Below are positions 21,972 through 30,132 of a DNA stretch of 64,000 nucleotides, in pieces (position 1 is the first letter of the stretch; each line of letters begins with the position of its first letter). Source of the DNA: Desmodesmus armatus (Eukaryota > Chlorophyta > Chlorophyceae > Sphaeropleales > Scenedesmaceae). The stretch covers positions 92,501 through 156,500 of the forward strand of contig VIIQ02000040.1 of the NCBI GenBank assembly GCA_007449985.2. The letters are read 5' to 3'. The notes beneath the pieces are model-generated. The model saw nothing but the letters and a program-made list of their open reading frames with translations, did not search any database and had not been told where the DNA came from. Position numbers and translations under genes: made by a program.

Positions 21972-24900
21972 GTTAAGGGTGATGATTGTGGGTTGGGGTT
22001 CACCCACACAGCAATGCACTCCCACCAGGGCGTCAATGTTGCTGACATCGTGGAGCCACCCTACACAGCAGTAGGACATGGCAGTACAGTACAGTTCAGT
22101 GCAGTACAGTGCAGTACATGTACTTGTACTGGGGCAGAGTTGCATCCTCAATTCTAGGCATGCTGACAATGGTCTGGTGGGCAAATTCGATCCTCCTCAT
22201 ACCTGGCCTGACAGAGAGGGGTAGGTCAAGGGGTTCAGGGTTCTTAGGGTAACCCTAAACCCTGAACCCTAAACATGCCCAGCCATCATGACGTGCTGGC
22301 TGTTGGCTGAGGTTGGGAACTTGTCTCCACACCTGCACTGACCCGTATACACCGCATAAAACAATCGTATAATCTGTACAAAACAACCCCACCAAAAACA
22401 GCACTCACTTGAGCGTCCAGCACAACATCCGTGCAGCCAGGTATTTTCATCGCTGCCTCCAGCTCCCTATGCCAGGCCTTCACCTCCGACTCTTTCTCCT
22501 GCTGCTGCTGCTGCGCCGGCGCCCTCGTCTGCTGCTGCTGCTCAGCTGCCTGCTGCCGCCGCTGTGCCTCTCTCCTGCTCCTGCCGCTGTTCTTGCTGCT
22601 GGTTGGGAAGGCCATTGGATCGAGGCATGCTGTCCCTCCCCTGGAATAGCAGTTAAGTACAGTACAGTACAGTACAGTACAGTACAGTACAGTACAGTAC
22701 AGTACAGTACAGTACAGTACAGTACAGTACAGTACAGTACAGTACAGTACAGTACAGTACAGTACATCAATGCAACGAAGGATCAACCCCTTGCGCGCTG
22801 CTCATAGCAATGCTAAATATAGCATTGTAATGAACAGTACACAGTGTGAACTCATGTGTCAACCAGGCAACCGTTCACACTTTACCTGGCCCTGTGGAGG
22901 CTGGCAGTGCCCAGTAGTGCTGCAAAGACACAGAGGTACTTGGTGTCACTGTTCTGCAGCAGTGTCAGGGCTGAGCGGGGGGTGTCAGGCTTGAGTGAGG
23001 CTCCTGGATTGCTGACTGCACGGCTCCACACCTCACTGCAAATCGCCTCGTTGAGAATACCTGCAGCAACAGCGGCAGTACACATGTGGTTGATTAAGTT
23101 CTATTAGTTTTAGTATATATGTAAGTGCAGGGCGCATACATGCTGTGAGTCCGTGAGCACCCACACATTGCAACAGTAGCTCTTGTCAGTAGCTGAACGA
23201 GCTTTTGACATCACACCATTACGTAATGCATGCATTATGTCATAGGCCTTGGCTGAAACCTACATGAGACAGAGGCAACCTCTGGTAAGCCCTGCGTCTT
23301 GTAGGCCCACCCCGCTGTCAGCCGCTCGGCTGGTATACCACTGGGATGGGGCCGCAGGTTGGCAGGCATTGCTGGTCCGGGGAATGCCTGCGCAAGAAGA
23401 TGGGAAGCAGCAACCAGGTCATTTCTTGCAGCCTATTACTGCTCCCAGCCCCCGCGTCCCCCCTTTGCCGCCAAGGTCAGTCAGCCTACTGTTCCCACGC
23501 ATGCATTGGGCTCATAAGTGGCCACCTCAGGCATGCCAGCCAAACTACAGGGCCCTTTATGCACACAGGGGGTGGACCTGCAAGAAAATGCTGGCTGGGC
23601 CCCTACCTGCAGGATCGTGCCTGCCAGGCTGATGATGGGCCGCAGGGTCTTGCTGATGGCAGGAGCCCCATCGAAATACATTCATCGCCAAGTAAGGCAC
23701 CAACCGCTGCCCTCAGCCCTCACATGACCCCCTCCCCCGCTCCATCCAGCCTACTATTTCCCACGCATGTTTAGGGCTGATGCATGGCCACTTGGTACAC
23801 TACGCCCAACCACAGGGCCCCTTGAGCACATGAACACACAGGAGTGGATCTACTAGATCCACTGTAGTGACTACAGAGCCAGCTTTCAAGTTGCCCCACC
23901 TGCAGAAACGTGACTGCCAGGGTGGTGATGGCAGGTGCCCAAATGACGTACATAAGCACAAAGTAGAGCAGCCTACAACTGCTCCCAGCCCTCACCCCCC
24001 CCCCCAAGCAGCGAATGTCTACACTACAGAGCCAGCTTCGCCTCACCTGCAGGAACGTGACTGCCAGTGTGATGATGGGCTGCAGTGCCTTGCTGATGGA
24101 AGGAAGTCCATTCAATTATGCTAAACAACATGTAAAGCAGCCTATACTGCTCACGCCCCACTGTCCCCACCCTCCCCATTCCGCCCAGCCTGCTATTTCC
24201 TACGCATCTCTGGGGGTGATAAGTGGGCACCTGCAGCAATACATGTAAATGTATACAGCCAAACTACAGGGCCCTTTGGGCACATGTGCACACAGGGGTG
24301 GATCAGCCCTACCTGCAGAAACGTGACTGCCAGGGTAATGATGGGCTGCAGCGTCTTGCTGATGGCAGGTGCCCCAGTGATGTAGGGGGTGCCCTCTGGC
24401 AGCACTGAATGTATGGTCACCCACAGGTTCAACAGCCCCGAGGCCAGGCCAGTCACGCAATACGAAATAGCCTCCTGCAGCAGCAGCAGGGGTGTGTACA
24501 GGAAAGCATGGGCAGCATACAATTGAGGGTGTTGTTTGCAATTAAGACCGCTGGCACTACAGCTACCTAGGGGAGAAGACCTGCGTTACAGATGGGGAAA
24601 GTGAGAAGCTGCAGGCCTAGATGTAACCTGTGCCCTCTGGAGGACTGAGTGGCTGGTCGCCCACAGGTTTAGCAGCCCTGAAGCCAGGCCTGTCACACAA
24701 TATGTGATAGCCTCCTGCAGCAGCATGCGGGGGGCATAGAGAAACACGGGGACAGAAAAAGAGGGGGGGCGGGCTTGTCTGCAGCAAAGATCGCCGGCAC
24801 TACCCCTGTAGAGAGGAGAAACCCTGCACTACCAGCAGCAAAGGTGAGAGGCAACTGGCAGCCTCCTGTGCCGTTGGGAAGGACTGATCGCTTCTTTGAA

Positions 24901-26476
24901 GGTCGCCCACAGGTTGAGCAGCCCTGAGGCTAGGCCAGTCACGCAATACGAAATAGCCTCCTGCAGCAGCATCAGGGGTGTGGAAAGTGGGTAGAAAAGG
25001 ATGGAGGGGGGGGCTGAATGCAGCCAAAACCGCTGGCACTATACCGTACTGCGTACTGTACTGCGTGCTGCTAAAAGGTTGGCTAAAAAACATGGGAAGT
25101 AATGCACTGCAGGGCGGCACTGACCTTGCTTGAATCGCCTCCAGCATTATCCTTGAGAGCTTTGTGGGCAGTCAGGAAGGCTGCCAGGTCACCAGCAGCA
25201 CTTCCAATGGCGGGAAGCAGGCCTGCATGTGATGACATGGCACAGCACAGGACAGGACAGTACGGGACTGCACAACAGCACCATGCATCTGCTGGCAGCA
25301 GCTGGGGCACTCCTTCCCTCAATCTCAACCAGTGGTTGATTGCGCGGCACAGCACATGAAAGCACACCACAGCATGACATATCACTGAGGCACCAAGCAT
25401 CTGCCGGCAGGAGCTGTGGCACTTCATTCCTTAGCTCGACCAGTGCATCAAGGCTCTGTCAACCTTTGCATAATCTGTGGACAAACCATCCATTGGATCT
25501 TCCATCTCTCTGCTCCCACTCCTCACCAACCCCCTCACCCCAACTTGAGCCCCCCCTCCCGCCATCACCCTGCCCACCTGTTTTTGTGGTAACCAGCTTG
25601 GCACGGTCTGCTTCTGCGGGCAGCACCTGTGGTGCATCGTCCCGCATCTCGACAAGTGCATTGTACAACCTCTGCATCACATTTGGAAACTGCACACAAC
25701 CGTCCCTCTGTCCCCCCGTCGTTCCATACCCCCCCCCCCCCACCACCACTCCCTCCCCCCCCCCCCCACCACCACCACCACACACACCTGTTTTTGTGGT
25801 GAACAGCTTGACACGGTCTGCTTCTGCGGGCAGCACTTGTGGTGCGTCATCCCACATCTCGACAAGTGCATCAGTCAACCTCTGCATCATTTCACAAAAC
25901 CAGACACCCTGTTCCTGCGAGGTTCTCCCTATCCCTCCATACCCCTCCCTGCTCCCCCTCCCCAACCCCCGCACCACTCCTTCCTCTTGGGCCACCCCCC
26001 CCCCCCCCACCTGTTTTGGTGGTGAACAGCTTGGCACGGTCTGCTTCTGCGGGCAGCACCTGCGGTGCGTCGTCCCGCATCTCAACAAGTGCATCAGTCA
26101 GCCTCTGCATCAGCTCCCCAACTGCACACAGCAGGTGCAGCATCTGCCCCATGGCCCCTTCATTGCTTCGGGTACGTGCCACATACAGCACCGCTGCTTT
26201 CGGCTGCGGGCCGGACATCCCCATTAGAGAGGGGTGTAGCCCGCGCGCAACAGCAGCACACAGCCGGGGAAGCAGCTGAGAAGGCCATGCAGGGGCGTGT
26301 GTGGAACCCATCATCGCCTCGAGGCACTGTACGGGCTCTGCTACTGTTGCCCATTCTCGTGATGTACTGTTGGGAGATGCCAGCTGCTGCAGCATCTGCT
26401 CGCAAGCTGACCATGCGGAAGCTATCATGGCCGGTGATGCGGTGCTGCTGTCGCCCCTGGTGGGCTTGGGAGCCAT
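18117..26476 (-). CDS. Large MYND-finger protein of unknown function
   Basis: About 1,060 residues; probably a protein-interaction protein. Exons in order: 26476-26011, 25222-25125, 24474-24313, 23060-22886, 22640-22409, 21918-21742, 21412-21343, 20720-20502, 20131-19921, 19639-19444, 19286-18117. Phases agree at every join except 24313 to 23060, where a small exon is probably missing. The start MAPKPTRGDSS follows in-frame noncoding sequence. The body looks helical and hydrophobic, like ARM/HEAT-type repeats, but I cannot name the family. A Gln-rich segment is encoded by 22640-22409 and Ser/Ala-rich linkers by the last exon. The C-terminus holds a MYND finger at 18186-18332: CANPNC, then CEKRCSAC, YCSKDC, H and C with MYND spacing, including seven residues between the last Cys pair and His. 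Several exon edges are tandemly copied into introns. Confidence 0.75.
18186..18332 (-). other. MYND zinc-finger domain
   Basis: Zinc ligands read C-x4-C at the start, then C-x2-C-x4-C-x3-C-x7-H-x3-C, matching the MYND pattern in its last six positions. The CANPNC opening resembles many green-algal MYND fingers. MYND domains bind Pro-rich peptides and often sit in transcriptional or assembly cofactors. Only an Ala/Pro tail of about 22 residues follows. Confidence 0.88.
20345..20380 (-). repeat. Copy of acceptor edge of MYND-gene exon 20131-19921
   Basis: The minus strand reads GTQVQVMCELVASQPTVIM, paralleling GAQVQVMCDVVASQPTVIM in the used exon about 235 bp further on. The copy keeps a CAG acceptor but has no donor that restores the frame. 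Similarity continues to about 20270. Confidence 0.7.
20880..20985 (-). repeat. Copy of acceptor edge of MYND-gene exon 20720-20502
   Basis: GLTPSVTPSTGLVQPLVRGL mirrors GLTPSVTPSTGLIQPLVGGL of the used exon, with a CAG acceptor. The frame then degenerates. Confidence 0.7.
21581..21720. repeat. (ACTGT)n pentanucleotide microsatellite
   Basis: About 16 near-perfect ACTGT units run to 21660, followed by a degenerate tail of ACTGT/ATTGC units. It lies in an intron of the MYND gene. The array at 22656-22766 is the same repeat in inverted orientation. Confidence 0.95.
22000..22065 (-). repeat. Copy of acceptor edge of MYND-gene exon 21918-21742
   Basis: It repeats the exon start encoding the Gly-Gly-Ser to ALVGVHCCV region about 150 bp upstream of the used acceptor. 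A CAG-repeat tract separates the copies. Confidence 0.65.
22231..22274. repeat. Head-to-head telomere-like motif
   Basis: GGGTTCAGGGTT (22232-22243 approximately) and TTAGGGT meet ACCCTAA and AACCCTGAACCC (22258-22269), an inverted pair of degenerate TTTAGGG-type units around a one-base centre. It is intronic in the MYND gene. Similar short runs lie near 21025-21055, 37395-37412 and 40975-40990. Confidence 0.6.
22656..22766. repeat. (AGTAC)n pentanucleotide microsatellite
   Basis: About 22 perfect AGTAC units. It sits in the intron just upstream, in gene direction, of the acceptor at 22640, so it is close to the splice site. Confidence 0.97.
23605..24112 (-). repeat. Donor-edge copies of MYND-gene exon 24474-24313
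   Basis: Three intronic segments at about 24048-24112, 23895-23945 and 23605-23685 repeat the exon 3' end (ISKTLQPIITLAVTFLQ) plus its GTAGG/GTGGG donor, as ISKALQPIITLAVTFLQ, ITTLAVTFLQ and ISKTLRPIISLAGTILQ. They lie downstream of the used donor, as expected from tandem duplication across the exon-intron edge. Confidence 0.8.
24640..24965 (-). repeat. Acceptor-edge copies of MYND-gene exon 24474-24313
   Basis: Two copies, at about 24640-24717 and 24885-24965, repeat the exon start (EAISYCVTGLASGLLNLW) with the CTGCTGCAG acceptor. The exon edge at 24474 is contiguous with the coding exon. The other two lie upstream in the intron. Confidence 0.8.
25578..25900 (-). repeat. Donor-edge copies of MYND-gene exon 1
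   Basis: Copies at about 25788-25900 and 25578-25680 repeat the last 33 or so residues of exon 1, covering ALVEMRDDAPQVLPAEADR and FTTKTG, with GTGTG/GTGGG donors. Each is preceded by a possible CAG acceptor. Inclusion of either after exon 1 would break the frame, so they read as intronic. Confidence 0.8.
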
Positions 26477-27054
26477 GTTGAGTGTTTGTTGCTGATGGGA
26501 TTCTGCTGTGTGCTGACTACTGCTATGATGCTGACAGGTGTTACTGGTCACCCGATGCTGACATCAACATGGTGGGCTGGCCTGTGAGGCAGGAACAGCA
26601 GCACAAGTGAGGCAAAGCAAGTGTACAGTCAACATGTGACGCAGCAACAGGCTGCATGCCGGGCAGCAACAGCAGCTGGGTTGGACCCAATTGTTCAAAA
26701 ATGTTGATGTGCGACGAAGATGGCAGGTGGGAGCCTTGCACTGGCCATTGAACACACAGAAGGCAACTGCCAAGGCAGTTGATCTACTTGTAGTGCAATT
26801 GCAGAGAGCTGGTGGTCCGAGCACATGTATGCAGCACATTGGGAGCTGCATGCAACAAACAACTGCAGGATCTTACTTGGCGAGCTGGAATGAATGCAAC
26901 CTGCTGACTGGGACCTTCTCCAGGGTGACTTCGAACCGCCACGGCAAGATGCAAACTCCCCACGCCGAGAGTAAAGTAGAGGCTCGGAAGCTTGTGGGTT
27001 CGCTTGATGCTGTGGTAGCGGCCTACATGCTCCCTGGGCAGGTGACTGTGTTGA
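26477..27054. other. 5' flank of MYND gene, interrupted by the retrotransposon
   Basis: No gene is supported. The retrotransposon boundary at 27055 lies 578 bp upstream of the MYND-gene start codon, so promoter sequence beyond that distance has been displaced by 7.2 kb. Confidence 0.5.
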
Positions 27055-27280
27055 AAGCAAAACTTTGCCCTAAGCCGAAGGCTGTAGGCAAAGTGCTGTT
27101 GTCGCTGTGCAGACTGGAATCGATATATATTGCATGCTGCACACGGTCCAGCTGAGAAGAGTGACTAGTCAAAAGCTGGACCGTGTGACCTCTTGGCCAA
27201 TTGCCTATAGTCCCAGCAATTGGCCTGTCTCATTGTTGCGTTTATCCTGGGTATTTGCGTGTTGACAGAGCTTTCCGCTT
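27055..27280 (+). repeat. Split direct repeat A1
   Basis: 226 bp, identical to 32644-32869. It contains a TATATAT motif (27124-27130) and three perfect inverted repeats: ACTTTGCC/GGCAAAGT (27062-27069 with 27087-27094), CACACGGTCCAGCT/AGCTGGACCGTGTG (27140-27153 with 27174-27187) and GGCCAATTGC/GCAATTGGCC (27195-27204 with 27216-27225). It ends 46 bp before the gag start codon. Confidence 0.95.
27124..27130 (+). promoter_or_regulatory. TATA-like motif in A1
   Basis: TATATAT lies about 200 bp upstream of the gag ATG. The same motif in A2 (32713-32719) lies about 195 bp upstream of the recombinase ATG. This placement is what suggests the A repeat is a promoter; no transcript evidence is available. 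Confidence 0.5.
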
Positions 27281-27326
27281 TGCACGCAAGCAAATCCTTC
27301 TCCTTCGCCGCTTTTAGATCTTCACC

Positions 27327-29109
27327 ATGGTTGGCATTGAGACTGACCGCGTGACCCGCTCTTCGGCAGCGAACGCTCGCTTGACCCCTTATGAGCTCCC
27401 TGCGGTGGCTCCAGGTGCCAAGCGTGGCTCAGCAGCCGCTGCAGCAGCCAGGCAGCGGGCCCAGCAGCAGCAGCAGGCTCAGGCAGCAGCAGCACAGGCC
27501 AACGCTGAGGCTCTCAGGGCTGAGGCAGCAGCATTGGAGGACGCAGAGTTTGAGCAGCTCCTGGCAGCAGCAGCGGCCAAGCCTGGGCCCGTTCACTACG
27601 ACCCGCCCGCTAACAGCAGCGTGCAGGCCGTGGAGGCCCTGCGTTCAGATGTGAACACGCAGATGGCTTACATGGCTAACACCTTCGCAGCTGCCATGGC
27701 CAGCCTGAAGTCTGCCCCCCCGGCGCCTGAGGCCCCGACCGGCCTGTCTTCGGTGGCTGCTGCTGAGGCTGTCAAGACCTTCGAGGCAATGTCTGAGCAA
27801 CTGAAGGGCGCTGACACTGGTGAGTAAACGCTGCTATTATCTGTAGGTTCTTGTCTCGCTGTGCAGTTTGGTCGGACATGGCAGCAATGCTGCTGATAGA
27901 ATTCTTGCTTAGGCACTTGGTGGCAACAGCAGCCCTGCAGACAGTAGGCTTCTTAACATTCTGCCCAGGGCTGGATAGTACATGCAGCTGAACCTCAGGC
28001 CCACAGCCAGCAACCAGGACTGCTGCCAGCAGGAGTGTCTTGGAGCAGGTGGTTGTGTCTCAGGGCAATAGACTGTGGAGTGTGTCTCAGGCAGGAAACA
28101 AGCCTTGCAGGGTTGGGAATGTAGGACAGACAGGCAGCAGTGCTGCGGACCCTTTGGGGCAGCACTGGCATGCAGCTTCTGGGTCGCTGTTGCGCGGATG
28201 CTATAGCAGTGCTGAGGCCCGTTGGGCGGCATTTTTTGGGGTGTTGCTGTTGCACTGCTGGCTATGATTAGTGCCGAGGACCCGTTGGGCGGCACCTGCA
28301 TGCATGCTGCTGTGTGACACTGCTTGCTATGTTTAATGCCGAGGACCCGTTGGGCGGCACCAGCATGCATGCTGCTGTGTGACACTGCGTGCTATGATCA
28401 GTGCTGAGGACCCGTTGGGCGGCACCTGCATGCAAAGTCTGGCGACACAGGTGGTGCCGAGAGGGCAGTGGGGCATTTCTGATGGGCTCCTTTGTGATGC
28501 TGGCCAGGCCTGATGTGTACGTGTGGCGTATTTGCGTGCCCTGTTGCAGAGGAGGCCCGCCAGGCTGTGATCAAGAAGGCATACAGGGCTGTCAAGCTGT
28601 TGGACGGCATCAAGGGCTGGCAGGGTGAGGGCTGCCTGACAGGGCTCAAGGTAGCTTACGATGTGGTCAGCAGCCGGCCCACAGACGCTACCAGCAGCCT
28701 GACCCAGCAGATCCAGACAGCAGCGATGGGCCAGGGCCTGTTGGTGCCAGCGCAGCAGGCACAGACTGCGCCAGGTGTGCTGCCGGGACAGCAGGTGGCA
28801 GGAGGCCTCGCTGCACAGCAGGGGGTGGGAGTGCTGGCAGCAGGGGCGGCAGGCCTGGCTCCGCAGCAGCTGGTGGCACCCCAGATGCTGCAGGCCCAGA
28901 TGCTGCAGCAGCAGATGATGCAGCCCCAGCTCTTGGCGCCTCAGTACATGCTGCCACAGTACGGTGGGGCCGCCCCACCCCCTGCCCCTGAGGTGTGCTG
29001 GCGCTGTGGCGTTCCGGGCCACAGGGTGCCGCACTGCACTGCTCCCCGCAACCCCGCCAACCCATTCCCCTTCCGCCCCCCTGGCAGGGCCGGGCCTAGG
29101 CGCACCTAA
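27327..29109 (+). CDS. Retrotransposon gag-like protein with CCHC zinc knuckle (spliced)
   Basis: Structural protein expected to bind element RNA. The start has a good context (ACCATGG at 27327). Exon 1 is 27327-27819 and exon 2 is 28550-29109. The intron uses GTGAGT and TTGCAG and is phase 1, joining Thr-Glu-Glu-Ala in frame. About 350 residues: an Ala/Gln-rich N-terminus, a helical segment after the junction (EARQAVIKKAYRAVKLLDG), a Gln/Ala/Met-rich linker, then the knuckle CWRCGVPGHRVPHC (C-x2-C-x4-H-x4-C) near the C-terminus. Without splicing, exon 1 ends in a stop after 166 residues. The intron carries 65-bp tandem repeats. Confidence 0.8.
28195..28440. repeat. 65-bp tandem repeat within gag intron
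   Basis: Four copies of a unit beginning GCTATG(A/T)T and containing GAGGACCCGTTGGGCGGCA followed by CCTGCATGCATGCTGCTG. The first copy is the most diverged and the last is partial. Internal repeats are common in tyrosine-recombinase elements. Function unknown. Confidence 0.85.
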
Positions 29110-29225
29110 GTTGTAAGTCCATGTGGTGTGGGTTCGGCCCCTCTGTGTGAGCATGTGTAGCAGCACGCAGGATGCCAGCCCGCTAGTGGGTGTGTGTAGC
29201 AGCATGAGTCACCCTGCTGTGTGCG

Positions 29226-29594
29226 GTGGCAGGGCTCCTGCATGCTTTTTTCTGCAGCGGATTACGAAGTCTTGACACTCGGAAGGGCCTTGCACGATTT
29301 CTTATTGGGTGCCTGTTCTGCTGTGTTGTATGCACAGACTCCCCGGAGGTGCTGGAGGCGAGGGAGGCGATCAGCCAGGCCCGCAAGTTCCTGCATGACA
29401 CCAAGCGTATGGTGCAGAGTGAGCTGTATCAGTTGGAGAAGGCCCTTCAGCAGCGTGAGGGACAGCTACAGGCAGTGTGCGGCCGCCTGCCTGGTGGTCA
29501 CCAGGAGGTGATGGAGCGTGTGTTGTCCCACGGTTGTCAGATGACTTCTGCTTACACATGTACCGTGTGTGACAACTACCACGGTGGCTGGTGA
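29226..29594 (+). CDS. Possible second gag-type 3' exon (coiled-coil)
   Basis: The useful part begins after an acceptor at about 29337 (GTATGCACAG|ACTCC). It reads DSPEVLEAREAISQARKFL and continues as a helical, heptad-like segment to a stop at 29592-29594. It enters in the same phase (phase 1) as gag exon 2 and its start resembles that exon (Asp/Glu, then a helix). Gag exon 1 could therefore splice either to the zinc-knuckle exon or to this one. The start codon implied by the open frame at 29226 is not convincing. Confidence 0.4.
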   Translation: MAGLLHAFFCSGLRSLDTRKGLARFLIGCLFCCVVCTDSPEVLEAREAISQARKFLHDTKRMVQSELYQLEKALQQREGQLQAVCGRLPGGHQEVMERVLSHGCQMTSAYTCTVCDNYHGGW

Positions 29595-30132
29595 TTGGGC
29601 TGAACAGCAATACTGCCAGTGTTGCTGTTCCTGACTGTGTTTAAGGCTGGGTACTGTAACATTCCCACTTGAGTTGGTTGGAGGGATGAACTGTGACGCG
29701 TACTTGCTTGTGGGATGTCCTGTGACTGATTGGCAGTGCGCCTTGCCCCGGAACAAGAGTGACTGAGTGCAACAGCGCCTGCTGTCCCTTGACTCGTACA
29801 TCACTGTGAAACTCTGTTTTGCTGAGCGTGGGCTGGCCTTAGCCAATCGCCAACATTCGGTGCGGGCAGCTTGAGGCAGGTGCACACCACAACCTTTTAG
29901 GGATACTGATCATACTTCCAGCACACGGTACCCATGAAAGGGGCTGTCCTGGCCACAGTGAGTTTCTTGCCAGCGACTGTCATGCCCTTTGCTGTAGTAC
30001 CAGCCCTTATCAATGGAATTCTGTCTCGGCTCATAACAGCAGCTTCTGTCAGCACTCAGTTTTTTAATCCCTCCTGCAAATTTTCATTGCATACCATCCC
30101 CTTTGTGACCAGTATGGCCACTCAGTCGCCCT

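Noticed and set aside
25578..25900. Copies of MYND-gene exon 1 end as true cassette exons
   Set aside because: Acceptors exist, but joining after exon 1 (phase 1) brings in a stop, and skipping them keeps the frame.
26691..27155. Plus-strand open frame crossing the left end of the retrotransposon
   Set aside because: It runs through the A1 repeat boundary and has no domain; an accidental frame.
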